This document shows positions 23,560 through 34,928 of a stretch of DNA of 64,000 nucleotides, in pieces. A program made the position numbers and the translations under genes. Under the pieces are notes generated by a model. That model made no database searches and had not been told where the DNA came from. It saw only the letters and a program-made list of their open reading frames with translations. Position 1 is the stretch's first letter. The number at the start of each line of letters is the position of its first letter. The stretch is from Adineta vaga (Eukaryota > Rotifera), in contig CP075496.1 of assembly GCA_021613535.1 (NCBI GenBank), positions 10,168,001-10,232,000 on the forward strand, given 5' to 3'.

Positions 23560-24415
23560 TAAGCAGAGGTTACCAACTTGTACATTGATTCGTTTAATTT
23601 GATTAATACGTATAATGTTCATCTACTAAAACAGAGCTTATCTATAATAGTTTTTGTCATCAAACTTAAAGATAACATAAGGGTGGAAACAAAAACGTGA
23701 CATATATATTGATTAAAATCGTAATTTTCATGCATGATATGTTCTCGATCTAGTACTTGTATCTCTACTAATAATTGATTGGATCATATTACTAAGTAAT
23801 TATATATTTTATGCCAAGGATTTTTGAAAATAATTTACACAGCAATCATTGTGTTTTTTCATATATAATAATCTTTTAGTTTTAAATTAAAGCAAATTAT
23901 TCATTTGATTAGATACAAGTTTTTCCTTAATGCGATTATTTAACATTGTATTATAAATCTTAGAAATAGAAACATATTACTTTTTTCCCAGTTGTTAAAC
24001 TTTTTATTTATTACCCATGTATAAATTCGTGCTACAGATAAAAATTATGTAAAGGTAAGACATACGTTACTTTACATCCACACCCTGTTATCTTCTTCCA
24101 ACTTAATATTATCAGGGTGCTTCATTCATATTCGACTAGGAGTTTCGTCGTAGGTAACGACGCATGTATTTCATAACTATAACATTGATTGTTGTCCTGA
24201 CAATACGAAGAAATTCTGTTATTTTAACTCTGACGAAATATCAAAGAAAAAGATGAGATATTTAAACTATGAATCATTATCAAAGATCTTTTGTCTACAC
24301 TATAGGCACTATTGTTGTAGCAACCTATACAAAGATATTTATCGGTGACTATAACATAAGATTATATAAAGTGTCCTGAAAGTTGTTTTCTCTTTTTCAC
24401 TCATATATGTTAACA
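23560..24415. other. Intergenic, receptor B to receptor C
   Basis: Same-strand spacer with the 3' end of B and the promoter of C. No other gene is visible. Confidence 0.5.
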
Positions 24416-26730
24416 ATGAAGCTAAGACTAAGTATGATGTTGATTGCTTTTATAATATCGCGTCTGGAAAAGTTTTATTTTATTCTATTTTATTATAGTT
24501 ATCATCTTTGTTTTTGGATTACTGACAATCCCTCATTTTAAAGCGGATGACTCTTCAACAGAGCCAAGTACTTTTCAATCTGTTACAACATTTGGGTAAG
24601 TCTTCGAATTCAGATAATACCTGATAAATAGTATGCTTCGTTGATTTTTGATCAGAATCATCGTTAGATAAATAGCGGAAAAGAACAGTACGTTTTTAAT
24701 ACAGACGAGAAAGTAAGTCTTCGAGTTTCAGTGAACAATCATCAGCAATTCTAGACGTTTATCAGCTGTAAACTATTGTTGGTGAATAAAATTTAAAAAA
24801 ATGAGCACAAGATTTTTTTTTGATAAAAGACAGAAAAACCTCTCTATGGTATCCTGTATACTTCTAAATAACTGCTCTGAAATAATTATCATCTGTCGTA
24901 TGAATATTTATGTATAATGATTGTTTATTCGTAGATCTGCGACTACACCACCACCAACAACCGCAACACCACCGCTAACAACTGCACCACCACCAACAAC
25001 CGCACCACCACCGCTAACAACTGCACCACCACCAACAACCGCACCACCACCGCTAACAACTGCACCACCACCAACAACCGAACCACTACCGCCAACAACC
25101 GAACCACCATCTCCAACAACTGCACCACCACCAACAACCGAACCACTACCGCCAACAACTGCACCACCACCAACAACCGCACCACCACCGCTAACAACTG
25201 CACCACCACCAACAACCGAACCACTACCGCCAACAACCGAACCACCATCTCCAACAACTGCACCACCATCACCAATTACTATTCTCACTTCAGCAATGGT
25301 GCCAACTACGATGACAACACCAGTCGAACAAACAACAGATCCTTCCTTCACTGATCCTACCATTACTGACATGACCACAGAAACAACTACAACTACAACT
25401 ACAACAACAACAACAACACCTGCAATTTTACCCATCTTTGAATGCAATTTCAATGGACCATGTTTTGGGTCGGGTGCTTTTGAAATCACAAATGGTATCC
25501 AATTCGTTACAATTCCTCTCACAAATACAACTGAACCACCTCGAGGACCAACATCAGATGCCATATCGATCAGTAACTATCATTTCTCATCATCATCATC
25601 ATCATTCGTATTCATCCGTCTTCTCTAGCTAACCCAACAAGTAACAACGAAGTATGTCAACTTCCTTACAAACCAAAACTCGATGATAGCACAGAAACGA
25701 CAACTTGGGATGCTTGGTTTTGTTACAATGAAGAATGTCCAACAGCGAGTGGTGGAATAGGAAAATGTTCATTAGGTAAGCACATTCTACATAGTCTATG
25801 CAATTACATCAATGCTACGCAAATACTCTGCTTTGCACGAACTTGACAAGTATATGTTGTATGTTTATAGATCAATACGGTCTCATTGCACTTCCTCCAA
25901 CTGAAAGTTCAAAGACAGTGATTGATTCTTTGACTCCAAAAGCATCACCACGAGATGCATCTGGTGATCAATGTCTTCGATTTTATTATTATTTCACTGT
26001 TTATGATGGAGCAGATTGGGGTCAACAAATTAAATTATCGATTAGACCTAATAATGCAACTAGTGCAGATTCGATTGGAATACTCACTGTCAGCGATATG
26101 AAAGAAAATAAATGGAATATTGCTAGAATCCCATTTCGAAGAAACTCATTGAGTGATACTGTAAGATATTTTATTGAATGAAAATGCTAAGAAGTAGAAG
26201 TTGTTGATATCCATAGTTAGAAATCAATTTCATGGTTGTGGACGACAAACGGCCACAAACTCCAGCAACAAATCGAGACATAAACTTTGCAATGGATATG
26301 ATGAGATTGTATGATTATAATTGTTCATGTAAGTGAAAATGTTATGAGAAGGAGAGATGATTTGGATGGTGTTTTTTTTTAGATGTGGGAGAGGTAATCG
26401 ATGGAGTCGCTCGTCCCACGAATCCACCTCCACCTGGTGACAGTGAGTAGTTAATAGTGTGATGATCTGTTAAAATACTTTGTTGTACTTGTAGAAGGAC
26501 CAAATTTAGGGTTGATTCTTGGTCTTTCTTTGGGTATTGGTATTCCAGTATTACTATTTCTTATCATTGGTTTGATTTCTTATTTTAAAATATACAAGAA
26601 AAAATCAACAGTCACACCTATTCCTGCAACTAGCAATACAGTAACTACAACTGGTGCTATTGTGAATATCCCTTTAATACCGGTAAAGCAGATAGATGAC
26701 ACGAATGTTATAACAACCGTAGTAGTGTGA
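24416..26730 (+). CDS. Receptor C: mucin-like single-pass protein with MAM-like ectodomain
   Basis: Eight exons: 24416-24431, 24499-24595, 24935-25572, 25629-25775, 25871-26160, 26217-26328, 26383-26442 and 26495-26730; 531 aa, in phase. The signal peptide MKLRLIIIFVFGLLTIPHFK is split by the first intron. The Thr/Pro stalk is 70 aa longer than in A, with PPPTT, EPLPPTT and PPLTT units. The MAM-like ectodomain (about aa 206 onward) and the juxtamembrane exon match A almost base for base, introns included. The match ends inside the TM exon after GLSLGIGIPVLL. The remaining membrane segment (FLIIGLISYF) and the tail (ending DDTNVITTVVV) are unrelated to A. The two receptors could therefore share ligand-binding surfaces but signal differently (inference). 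Confidence 0.8.
24945..25275 (+). repeat. Coding Pro/Thr minisatellite in receptor C
   Basis: Tandem 15-21-bp units coding APPPTT, APPPLTT, EPLPPTT and EPPSPTT, arranged partly as a higher-order repeat. The equivalent region of receptor A (about 16785-16915) is shorter by 210 bp in total. All unit lengths are multiples of three, so expansion keeps the frame. The array encodes a mucin-like, O-glycosylation-prone stalk. Confidence 0.85.
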
Positions 26731-26955
26731 TCGAATGAAAATGTTGTTTTGTTTTTTTTCTCTTATTTTGATTATATTATTGAACTCAGACACACATAAA
26801 ACAGTTTTAATCAAGTTATATTCATCTTTAATATATAACAATTATCTAGATGAAAATTCAGTAGATCCATTGTCTTTGATCTTATAAATGATATTCTACA
26901 GAACACATATCCTGATACTCTGAGATTTGATCTCAATGAAAACATTTCAATAATA

Positions 26956-27297
26956 TCATTTACTTTTCAGTTCTTTTGTTACATAAATAATCGTTAAAAT
27001 AATGTATATAATACTTATGAAAATAAGAATAGCGTTTCCATGGATAGTCGTTTTTTCAGTAGATAAATGAATAAGAACTAATGTAAGTTGACCAATAAAT
27101 TCGAATAGAAATCCTATTAACCAAACAATTGTAATTGCATAACATGAATGACGAAAAGACGGACAGTCTGTATAAATCCATTCATAAACTTCTGATATCT
27201 CTTGTTTATCAAATACTTTTCATGATGGAATACCGTTTTCTGTTTGTGCATCGGTTGAGTTTGATTGATTTTCAATTAATGATTTATAATCGTAAAC
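26956..27297 (-). pseudogene. Degraded VC0807-like copy 4
   Basis: The minus strand reads KVFDKQEISEVYEWIYTDC, SFRHSCYAITIVWLIGFLFE and LVLIHLSTEKTTIHGNAIL. These match the second half of copies 1-3 (HKQEVAQVYEWIY, SFRRSCYMITIIWAIG, LIHLSVEKIFIYGH). It stops with TGA at 26958-26956. An in-frame TGA (27222-27220) interrupts it upstream, and only a linker-like stretch lies beyond. The first four helices (FDALGFLV, YYFYQDLVPTKR) are missing. It converges on receptor C as copy 3 does on receptor A. Most likely a broken gene; a short expressed remnant cannot be excluded. Confidence 0.8.
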
Positions 27298-28752
27298 TAT
27301 TTACAATGAAACTATTTGTGAAAAAATGCCATATATACACATTTCATAGAATTCTATACATCCGTCTACATTTCTAAAACTGTTGATGCATAATACTATA
27401 TTCTCTCAGGCATGTTTTTCAATATGAATATTTCTGCACTAATTATCCTATATCTTTTTGCAATTAGTAACAAGTTTCGCCTATTTCCTGACTTTCGATC
27501 TTATGTCGCTAACTTATAACCTTTCTCGTGGGTGTATTTATCAACGATCATCACATATTCAACTAAAAGACAATCTTTGATTCATGTGACAATTCGATCA
27601 AAATGGAAAAATATTTGTTTGAAATAGTATATAAATATCAAGATACTCTCTCGATAAGAAACAAGCTACTATCATGTATCTGATTCGATTGTGATGAATA
27701 AAAGCGATTTATGCAAATAATTACATAAGATCTAGTTTGAAGCTGAAAAGAACTTTAGATTCTGCACACCATTCTAAAATTAATAATTAAAACCTTTGAA
27801 AAATGAAATCTATTGTTTGAATTCTTTTTATTTCTTTACAAAGACAGCTGAAACATTTTTTATGCAGGAACTGGAAATAATAGTTTCATTATATTAATAA
27901 GATGCATCTTTCATTTTCAAAAGAAACTCTTTTTCTCATAGATTTTATTAGCATTGTTATATATATATATACTATCGTTCAAGATAGTCGAACTTAAATC
28001 ATAAAAATAAGCAAATTTAGGTAATTTCTTCTAACAATTAAAATATGCTTTTCTTTGATATGTTGACAGTATTCAAAAGAGTTGTTCAAATCTATTAATG
28101 GGACACGAGTTACTTCGGGTCTGACTTTTGGTTTCTTTTTCATCATTTAAAGTAAACAGTTTACTTAAAAACTTCTGATCGAATTGAGCTAATACACTCA
28201 CTTTTTTTGCATAATGTAAAAGAAACACGGTGTATTCATGCAGTATTTTTATAAACGTATTACTTTTGTTACAAGATCTTCGGATTTTCTTAATACTAAT
28301 ACTGCAACAATATTCTGAAAGAATTTTATTTTAGTTTCTATTTCTATCTGTAAGATTTGGAACGTGAAAATACACATCTCAATGTCGTATTTTTGTTATT
28401 GTCTTTGAATAATCAACAATAATTCATTTTAATTTTTTATATTAATCATATATATGTCACTTTTTCTGTCGATCATTGGTTTATTGAGATCATCAGCATC
28501 TTAATTAAGTTCGTAGGACATTTTGACTTTATTTTCTCATTTTCACAACTGAACTTTTTTGTATCTTCGAACTGATTGAAGCGTAAGTTTTGTCTCTAAT
28601 ATAACATATCCGTTGATGCATATAGAAAAAAAGTTTAATTACTTCCGTATACATATAAAACTTACATTTATTTGCGAAAGAACAAGAAAAATCTAAGATC
28701 TATTCGTGTTTTGACAACGATTATTTCATTAGATAAATTTTTTTCAGTCTGG
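27298..28752. other. Gene-free spacer
   Basis: AT-rich, no exon or RNA gene recognised. Contains the promoter region of the GPCR-like gene at 28753. Confidence 0.45.
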
Positions 28753-29789
28753 ATGTCGACATCAATAATTCAAACACTTACATTTATTGGTCAAGAAATA
28801 ACTATTATCTGTGGAACACTTTTATTTATTGCTGGAATATTTGGTGGAATCTTTCTTACGATTGTTTTACTAAGTTTTCGAACATTTCGACAAAGTTCTT
28901 GTGCATTTTATATAACTATAATGTCAATTGTTAATATTGGTCAATTAATGACTGGTCTACTATCACGTTTAATGATCAGTGGATTTGCTCTTGATTGGAC
29001 TGAAACAACCTTGTTTTATTGTAGAGTCCGAATATATCTTGCGACAGTATGTGCACAAACATCATCGACATGTTTATGTTTAGCTGTTATTGATCAATAT
29101 TTTGCAACTTGTTCTCGTCCACAATGGCAACAATGGAGTAATATTAAAATAGCGCATCGTTTAATCATATGTTTCATTTCTTTTTGGATTCTAATTGATA
29201 TTCCATATATAGTATTTTACAATCAAGTCTATTCTGTTACTGCAAATAAAATGACTTGTATTGTTACAAATCCAATGTTTATCCAATATCGAATTTATTT
29301 TATGGCACCTGTTCTTTTAGGATTTCTTCCCGTTTGTATTGCATCAACTTTTGGTATTATGGCTTATCAAAATGTTCAAAGTTTAACTTATCGTACAGTG
29401 CCACTTGTTCGACGAGAATTAGATAAACAATTAACTAATATTGTTCTTGTACAAATTCCATTTCTTATTCTTTCAATTGTACCCTATACAGTTATGAATA
29501 TTCTTACATCATATCAGAATCTCGCTAGTGATCGAATCTTATGGACATATATACAATTTGCTTCGACAATATCACTTATATTATTTTATGTGTGTTATTG
29601 TGTAAGTATTTCAATAAATAGTAAAGAATAACATATGATATGTGTATCTTTTAGAGTCCATTTTATGTTTGCATTTCCGTATCGGAACGATTTCGTCGAC
29701 AAGTGCTCTTTGTTTTGAGTAATACTTTCTGTATAAAATTATCTCAATTAAATACACAACCTACAAACCAAATCGTACCGAAACCCTAA
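28753..29789 (+). CDS. Class A GPCR-like receptor 1
   Basis: Two exons, 28753-29601 and 29655-29789, coding 327 aa. The open frame extends upstream but the first ATG is at 28753. Seven hydrophobic helices are visible. TM1 is followed by the intracellular SFRTFRQSSCAFY, TM3 ends CLAVIDQYFATCSRP (DQY in place of DRY), and the loop before TM6 carries TYRTVPLVRRELDKQLT. The single intron (phase 0) falls just before SPFYVCISVSERFRRQ, which completes TM7 and helix 8. Cys residues before TM3 (FYC) and in the second outer loop (MTC) fit the conserved disulfide. It belongs with the genes at 46739 and 49148, which share the intron position. Ligand unknown; likely a plasma-membrane sensory or peptide receptor. 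Confidence 0.82.
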
Positions 29790-31409
29790 ATAAATGTCAC
29801 ATGTAACTAGAAAGTGGTGTGTTTTTGTTTTTATTATATAATATATATATTCGACAGAAAGAACTGATTAGGAATAAAGAATTAATGCACGATGAGACGT
29901 CGCCTGTCTATAGATGTGAGTATTGTTACGTGACTTATGTTGCTAAAATCCATACTTTGCCGCTCGTGCCAATTTTTATCATCTCATATAAAAGTACCGA
30001 AAATATCAAAGAACAAAATTATTCATATATGATTTATAATTAATTATTCTATAAATAGTAGTCGATTATTTTTCGACAGAAATGAAAAGTAGGTTGATAG
30101 TATTAAAAGATAAAATCCATACCTATCAATTTTTCCTTCTCTTACTTCGACTAGAAAACAAGTTTTTAGTCGATATAGTATTAGTTATGCTACAATACAA
30201 AGTAATGTATTTACTCGATTACTGGTATAGAAAGAAGGAAATTTCTTTGACAATAAATGTCCGAAAAAAACTTTTTATATAACTTAGAAAATGTTCTTTC
30301 TATTTTTGTACGAAATTATGGATAAATCAATTTATCTTTGCTTGACAGAATATTAAATAAAAATATTAGATTTAATCAGATTTCTATAATAACTAAAGCT
30401 GAAAACAATGAGAGAAAATATGATTATTTACGTTAGATGACGCATGAATATGACATGAAAAGAGAATAATTGCGTTTCTTAAATTGATGATAAAAATAGA
30501 ACATGAAAGTTTTAGGGAATTTTTCGCCTGATTATAAATGTGTCACTACAACAAGATGCACTTGAAATCAAGAACTATATAAAAAGTGGTTCAATAAGTT
30601 CTGGAGATAAGATGATAGTTTGTGATTGATTTTGTTTTGGATAACAATTGTCATTATACATCTAAAATTCGAATACATAATTCGTCCATAGTTTTACTGA
30701 TCAAGAGAAGAATATTCTATGATTTTGACAATACTCTTTGAGATTCAAAGTATGAATGTCCATTTAGCTTTTAACCTAGTTATTTTCCTTGTCGTTATTT
30801 CAAGAAAATCAAAAATGATCCGTGTAATCATTATGGATAATTAAAGTGCCTTGAAATATAATTAAAACATCGCTGATCTACATGATCGAAATTTTCACAG
30901 TCAAAGTTATAAGACTATAATTACATTTGATATATTTATCTAAACATGTGCAGCGCAACCTAGTCTAGCACAATTTTTTCTAGAACAAGTGTCTTGAAAA
31001 ACTGCTCTTGTCATTGTTTTGATGAATATTCAATTATTTAGATGGCCTCACACTTGCTTCAGTCTATTTTTGTTGCATGTGTGAAAATTTGATTAAAGTT
31101 GAACTGACTTCTCATAAATACGCATATTAAATCACAATTAATATAATATGATGTAAATTACCATTGATTTTCTTCTTTCGATTACAGATGAAAACAGTAC
31201 ATTGATATCGTATTTCTAAGTAGTACATTTCAAAAAAGTTCATCATGAATGTACTCATATAATTTATAAATTTCTTCCACGTCTATTATGTATTTTTATC
31301 TGACTTACTATGTCAAAAGATTACAATTTTTTGTGCTAATTAAATACGATAAGAAGTGACATTTTTTAGAACAGATTCTTTCGTTTCTTTTACTTCTCAT
31401 TAAAATCTC
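29790..31409. other. Gene-free spacer between two GPCR-like genes
   Basis: Short open frames here have no recognisable family and no membrane-helix pattern. No repeat or RNA gene is seen. Confidence 0.45.
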
Positions 31410-32393
31410 ATGTCTGCCATCGGTATTTTAACTTCTATGTTAAATGATGCTCAAAGGAATCTATTTCATTTCGGTGGTCTAATATTAATGTTTATTAGTA
31501 CATTTGGTTGTTTATGTAATTTAATCGTTTTTCTTCAACCACATCTTCGTAAAAATCCATGTACAATGTGTTTTATTGCATTGAATGTAATTCATATTCT
31601 GTATACAATCTTCTCTTTAATACCTGCTATACTTCAACTTGGATACCAAATCGATCCAAGTGCATCAAATTTAGTTTTCTGTCGTCTTCGTTATTATTTA
31701 GCTTTTGTACTTTCATCTCTCGAACGATTTTGTTTGATTCTCGCATCGATTGATCGTGCTTTGGCTACTTCATCAACATTCGCTATACGAAAATGGAGTA
31801 ATTCATATACTGTAGGTATTTGTATTATTAGTTTGACTCTATTCTGGTCTTTATTTCATATTCACGCTTTGATTTATACAAATATTCTTCAATATGGATC
31901 CAACATTTTCCTATGTGCTTCCGATCTTGGAATGTATACTGTATTTGTGACTTATTATTCATTAGTATTCAATGGTATGCTACCACCATTGACAATGATT
32001 ATATTTGGAATATTAACAATGAGAAATATTCATCGCGTACGACGATTAGGTATTGTTGTAGATATCACGACAAATGTAAGACGAACGCAGCCACAAGCAA
32101 GAGTTTTTAATAAAAAAGAGCGACAAATGGCAATCATGTTATTATCAGAATTATTCATTTATATTATTTTTAGTTGCATGAGTCCAATAATTCTCTTATA
32201 TCGACTGATCACTCAATATCAACCGAAAAGTCTTGAAATGCAAATGATTGAACAATTTATTTCAAGTATTATTGTCTTTATTCTTTTTATTCCATATTCA
32301 ATCAATTTTTATCTTAATATCATGGCTTCTAAAACATTTCGAAAAGAAATCCTGAAGATTTTCTATTGGATCAAAATAAAAATTCATCATTAA
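31410..32393 (+). CDS. Class A GPCR-like receptor 2 (single exon)
   Basis: Uninterrupted 327-aa frame starting MSAIGIL. Seven hydrophobic helices. TM1 contains GCLCNLIVFLQP (N and V in the usual places), TM3 ends LASIDRALATSS, the TM5-TM6 loop is basic (RNIHRVRRLG, NKKERQMAIMLL), and TM7 has PYSINFYLNIMASKTFRKE. Cys residues at VFCRL and IFLCAS fit the class A disulfide. It is distinct from receptors 1, 4 and 5, having no intron and a DRA motif. Probably a lineage-specific receptor; ligand unknown. Confidence 0.82.
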   Translation: MSAIGILTSMLNDAQRNLFHFGGLILMFISTFGCLCNLIVFLQPHLRKNPCTMCFIALNVIHILYTIFSLIPAILQLGYQIDPSASNLVFCRLRYYLAFVLSSLERFCLILASIDRALATSSTFAIRKWSNSYTVGICIISLTLFWSLFHIHALIYTNILQYGSNIFLCASDLGMYTVFVTYYSLVFNGMLPPLTMIIFGILTMRNIHRVRRLGIVVDITTNVRRTQPQARVFNKKERQMAIMLLSELFIYIIFSCMSPIILLYRLITQYQPKSLEMQMIEQFISSIIVFILFIPYSINFYLNIMASKTFRKEILKIFYWIKIKIHH

Positions 32394-33153
32394 CAACGTT
32401 CATTTGTTCTTGATATTTGTAAACGAATAAGAACTTTTTCTTTCAACATTTTCTATGACCTTCTCTCGTCATAAAGCACTCTCACACGAAGATCAAAGAT
32501 AATCGTTTGCTTCTTTAAACAAGTGATCGTTTGGTCAGTTTGTTTATTTAAATATATATATATATATGTATAAAGAGAAAGATTTTACGGCAATAAATGC
32601 CAACAACACGCCTCTTCACTTGTTATTTGTCACATCATCTCATATCTTAGTTTGCTGTTCTTTCTTTTTTTCCTTCGCACGTACAATGAGAAAGAAATAT
32701 GTGTGCGGTTCACATCATCACGTGAAAATCTTTTGATTCACTAGCGGTAAATCGGACAAATATATTTATTTGATCACACTGATCACGACGATGATGATCA
32801 TCATGATGACGATGATGCATCTCAAAACAAATATAAACATAATAAAACAAATGAAGAAAATAATAGATCGAACTGCACCTGTCTTTGACCTTTCTTCACT
32901 TTAGTTCAATGATTGTTAATCTTTACTCGATTGTTATTGTTCTTAATCTCTAATCTTTTGTTTTTCACATCTTCCTATCAAGACACATCTCAAGCTTTTT
33001 GTCAATAGCAAATTACATTGTAATAATAGTAAATACTTTTCACATTTCAATTTTATTTTTCTTGTTAAATAAACACGCACATACGGACGAGTAATGAGAA
33101 AAAACAAAAAAAGAACTTATGAACAAGATAGGAAACGAGGAAAAAAAGAAGTT
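32394..33153. other. Convergent intergenic region
   Basis: Between receptor 2 (plus) and the first T-box gene (minus). Contains an AT run near 32551-32566 and a near-palindromic GATGATGATCATCATGATG stretch near 32790-32808. No gene is seen. Confidence 0.45.
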
Positions 33154-34928
33154 TTAATATTGCCCAACATCCGTTGTTGTTAATAGATTTGCATGTTCTT
33201 TCGGAGGTGATGATGATGATGTTGAATGATTACTTAAATTTGGTAGAATTGCTACCGGTTGTTGTATATGTAGAAAAGATGGACTCAATGGTGATGAAGT
33301 TGTTGTTCCATTATTCAATGGACACGTTAATGGTGCCATGAAAGAATGATGTGATGCTGGTGATGGTGTTGCTGTATATGGGAAATAATATGAAGCAGGA
33401 TTTGAATAATATGTATTAGAATAATAGGCAGCTGCTGCGGCTGTATTTGGTGAGAGTGGTGATGATGATGATGAACATGGAATGCTTGCTGGTGTTGTTG
33501 GCGTATAGAATAATGTTGAATCGAACGGTGATGTTGATGATGATGGATATGGATCAAGTTTTGCGTGAAAAACTAAAAAGAAAAATCAGAAGAGAAGTTT
33601 AATGGTCTGTCTTTTCCGGGTTTTTTTTTGTTAATGTGTCATCATTCCGGAATAGCACATTAGAAGATTGGTGTTAGTTTCTTTGATGACAATTTGTGTG
33701 ATGTTTAAGAACACAGTTGTTGTTTTATCAAAGTAAATACAGGAAATGAAAAAAAAAGAGAAAATCTTACCATCCGTTGGTGAAGATTTTCGTTGTAGTT
33801 GAGAATAAGGATACGGTGATGTACGATATGATTGAAGTTTAAATCTTTCAGGTCCATTTGTATTCATTGGTGATGATTGATGAGAGAAAAACATTGAATG
33901 ATGTGCGAATGGTGAAACATAATTGTTCCCATTTGTAGTTTGTTCTTCTAACATCATCATCTCTCGATCTTCTCTTGAAATAAGAATGAAAAGAAATATT
34001 TATTCTAACATAAAATCATCACCTTATTCTTTCTTCTTACCGTTTATTGTTTCCAGTATCGAGAAATGCCTTAGCAAATGGATTGTATTTAATTTTCAAT
34101 GATGTTACCTGAAACATAAACATTCCTATAAATGATCAAACAAGCGATAAAATATAGAACTCTTTACATCTTCATTTTGATAAGCAGTTACAGCAATGAA
34201 TTCTGTTTCAGCAAAACTTGTTTCATAGATTTTCGTTTTTAACATTACATCAATAATGGAAATTTTCGGTTTATATTTATGAAGTGAATTGAGAACAACC
34301 TAAATGATTTAAGTCATATAGTTTCAAAATCTTTCTTTTTAATATTCAATTTCTTACTTGACATGGACCTGTTTGATTTGTTTTATTTGTCAATTTAACT
34401 TTGGAAAATGAAACTATATCACGCATCCATGTTTCACCATAATTTGGTGAATCAGGATGTTGATAAGGTGCTCGTTGTATAGGTGGATCTGGTTTCGTAC
34501 CTGGTTGCCATTGACCACTGACATAACGCCAACGATGTGAATCAATTTGATCAAATGATAATTCTACCGTATACATTTTTTCTGGTTCTAAACCACGAAT
34601 ACTAATCGCGACGATTGGAAACATTCGACGACCAGCTTTGGTTACACTACAGATGCATTTTTCTTTTAAAAAATCAACGAATTCATACAAAAGGACTTAC
34701 ATCATTTCATTGGTTAAATTATGGAATCGTTTCCATAAATCAATATTCTGTAGTGTTACACTAATGTTTTCTCGGTTATATTCTGGCTTCATAAGGTATT
34801 GAGGGTGTGGATGCTGGTACTATAATCGAGTATGTGCGAAATTTAACAAAGTAAGACATGAGGAAGAAAAAAATCAAAGCTACCTTTCCATGTTGATGAT
34901 GAACTGGATGTTGCTGTGCTTGTTGCAT
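33154..34928 (-). CDS. Brachyury-like T-box transcription factor, copy 1
   Basis: Seven exons: 34928-34884, 34819-34701, 34646-34358, 34299-34168, 34108-34041, 33973-33771 and 33572-33154; 424 aa, all phases consistent. The T-box spans about aa 28-220: [96 protein letters not shown] and NPFAKAFLD. LTNEMIVTK, PDSPNFG-like and LNSLHKY favour the Brachyury (T) subfamily. The C-terminal third is Ser/Pro/Tyr-rich (YYSNTYYSNPASYYFPY) and ends TDVGQY; it is probably the activation region. Nuclear DNA-binding protein. A paralogue with matching introns lies directly upstream. Confidence 0.88.

Noticed and set aside
24908-25564. Long minus-strand open frames rich in VVGGG (also 16750-17196)
   Set aside because: They are the complement of the Pro/Thr repeat and ectodomain exon of receptors C and A, and have no splice or domain support.
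31559-32110. Extra frames within GPCR-like receptor 2
   Set aside because: Alternative-frame shadows of a clear seven-helix protein.
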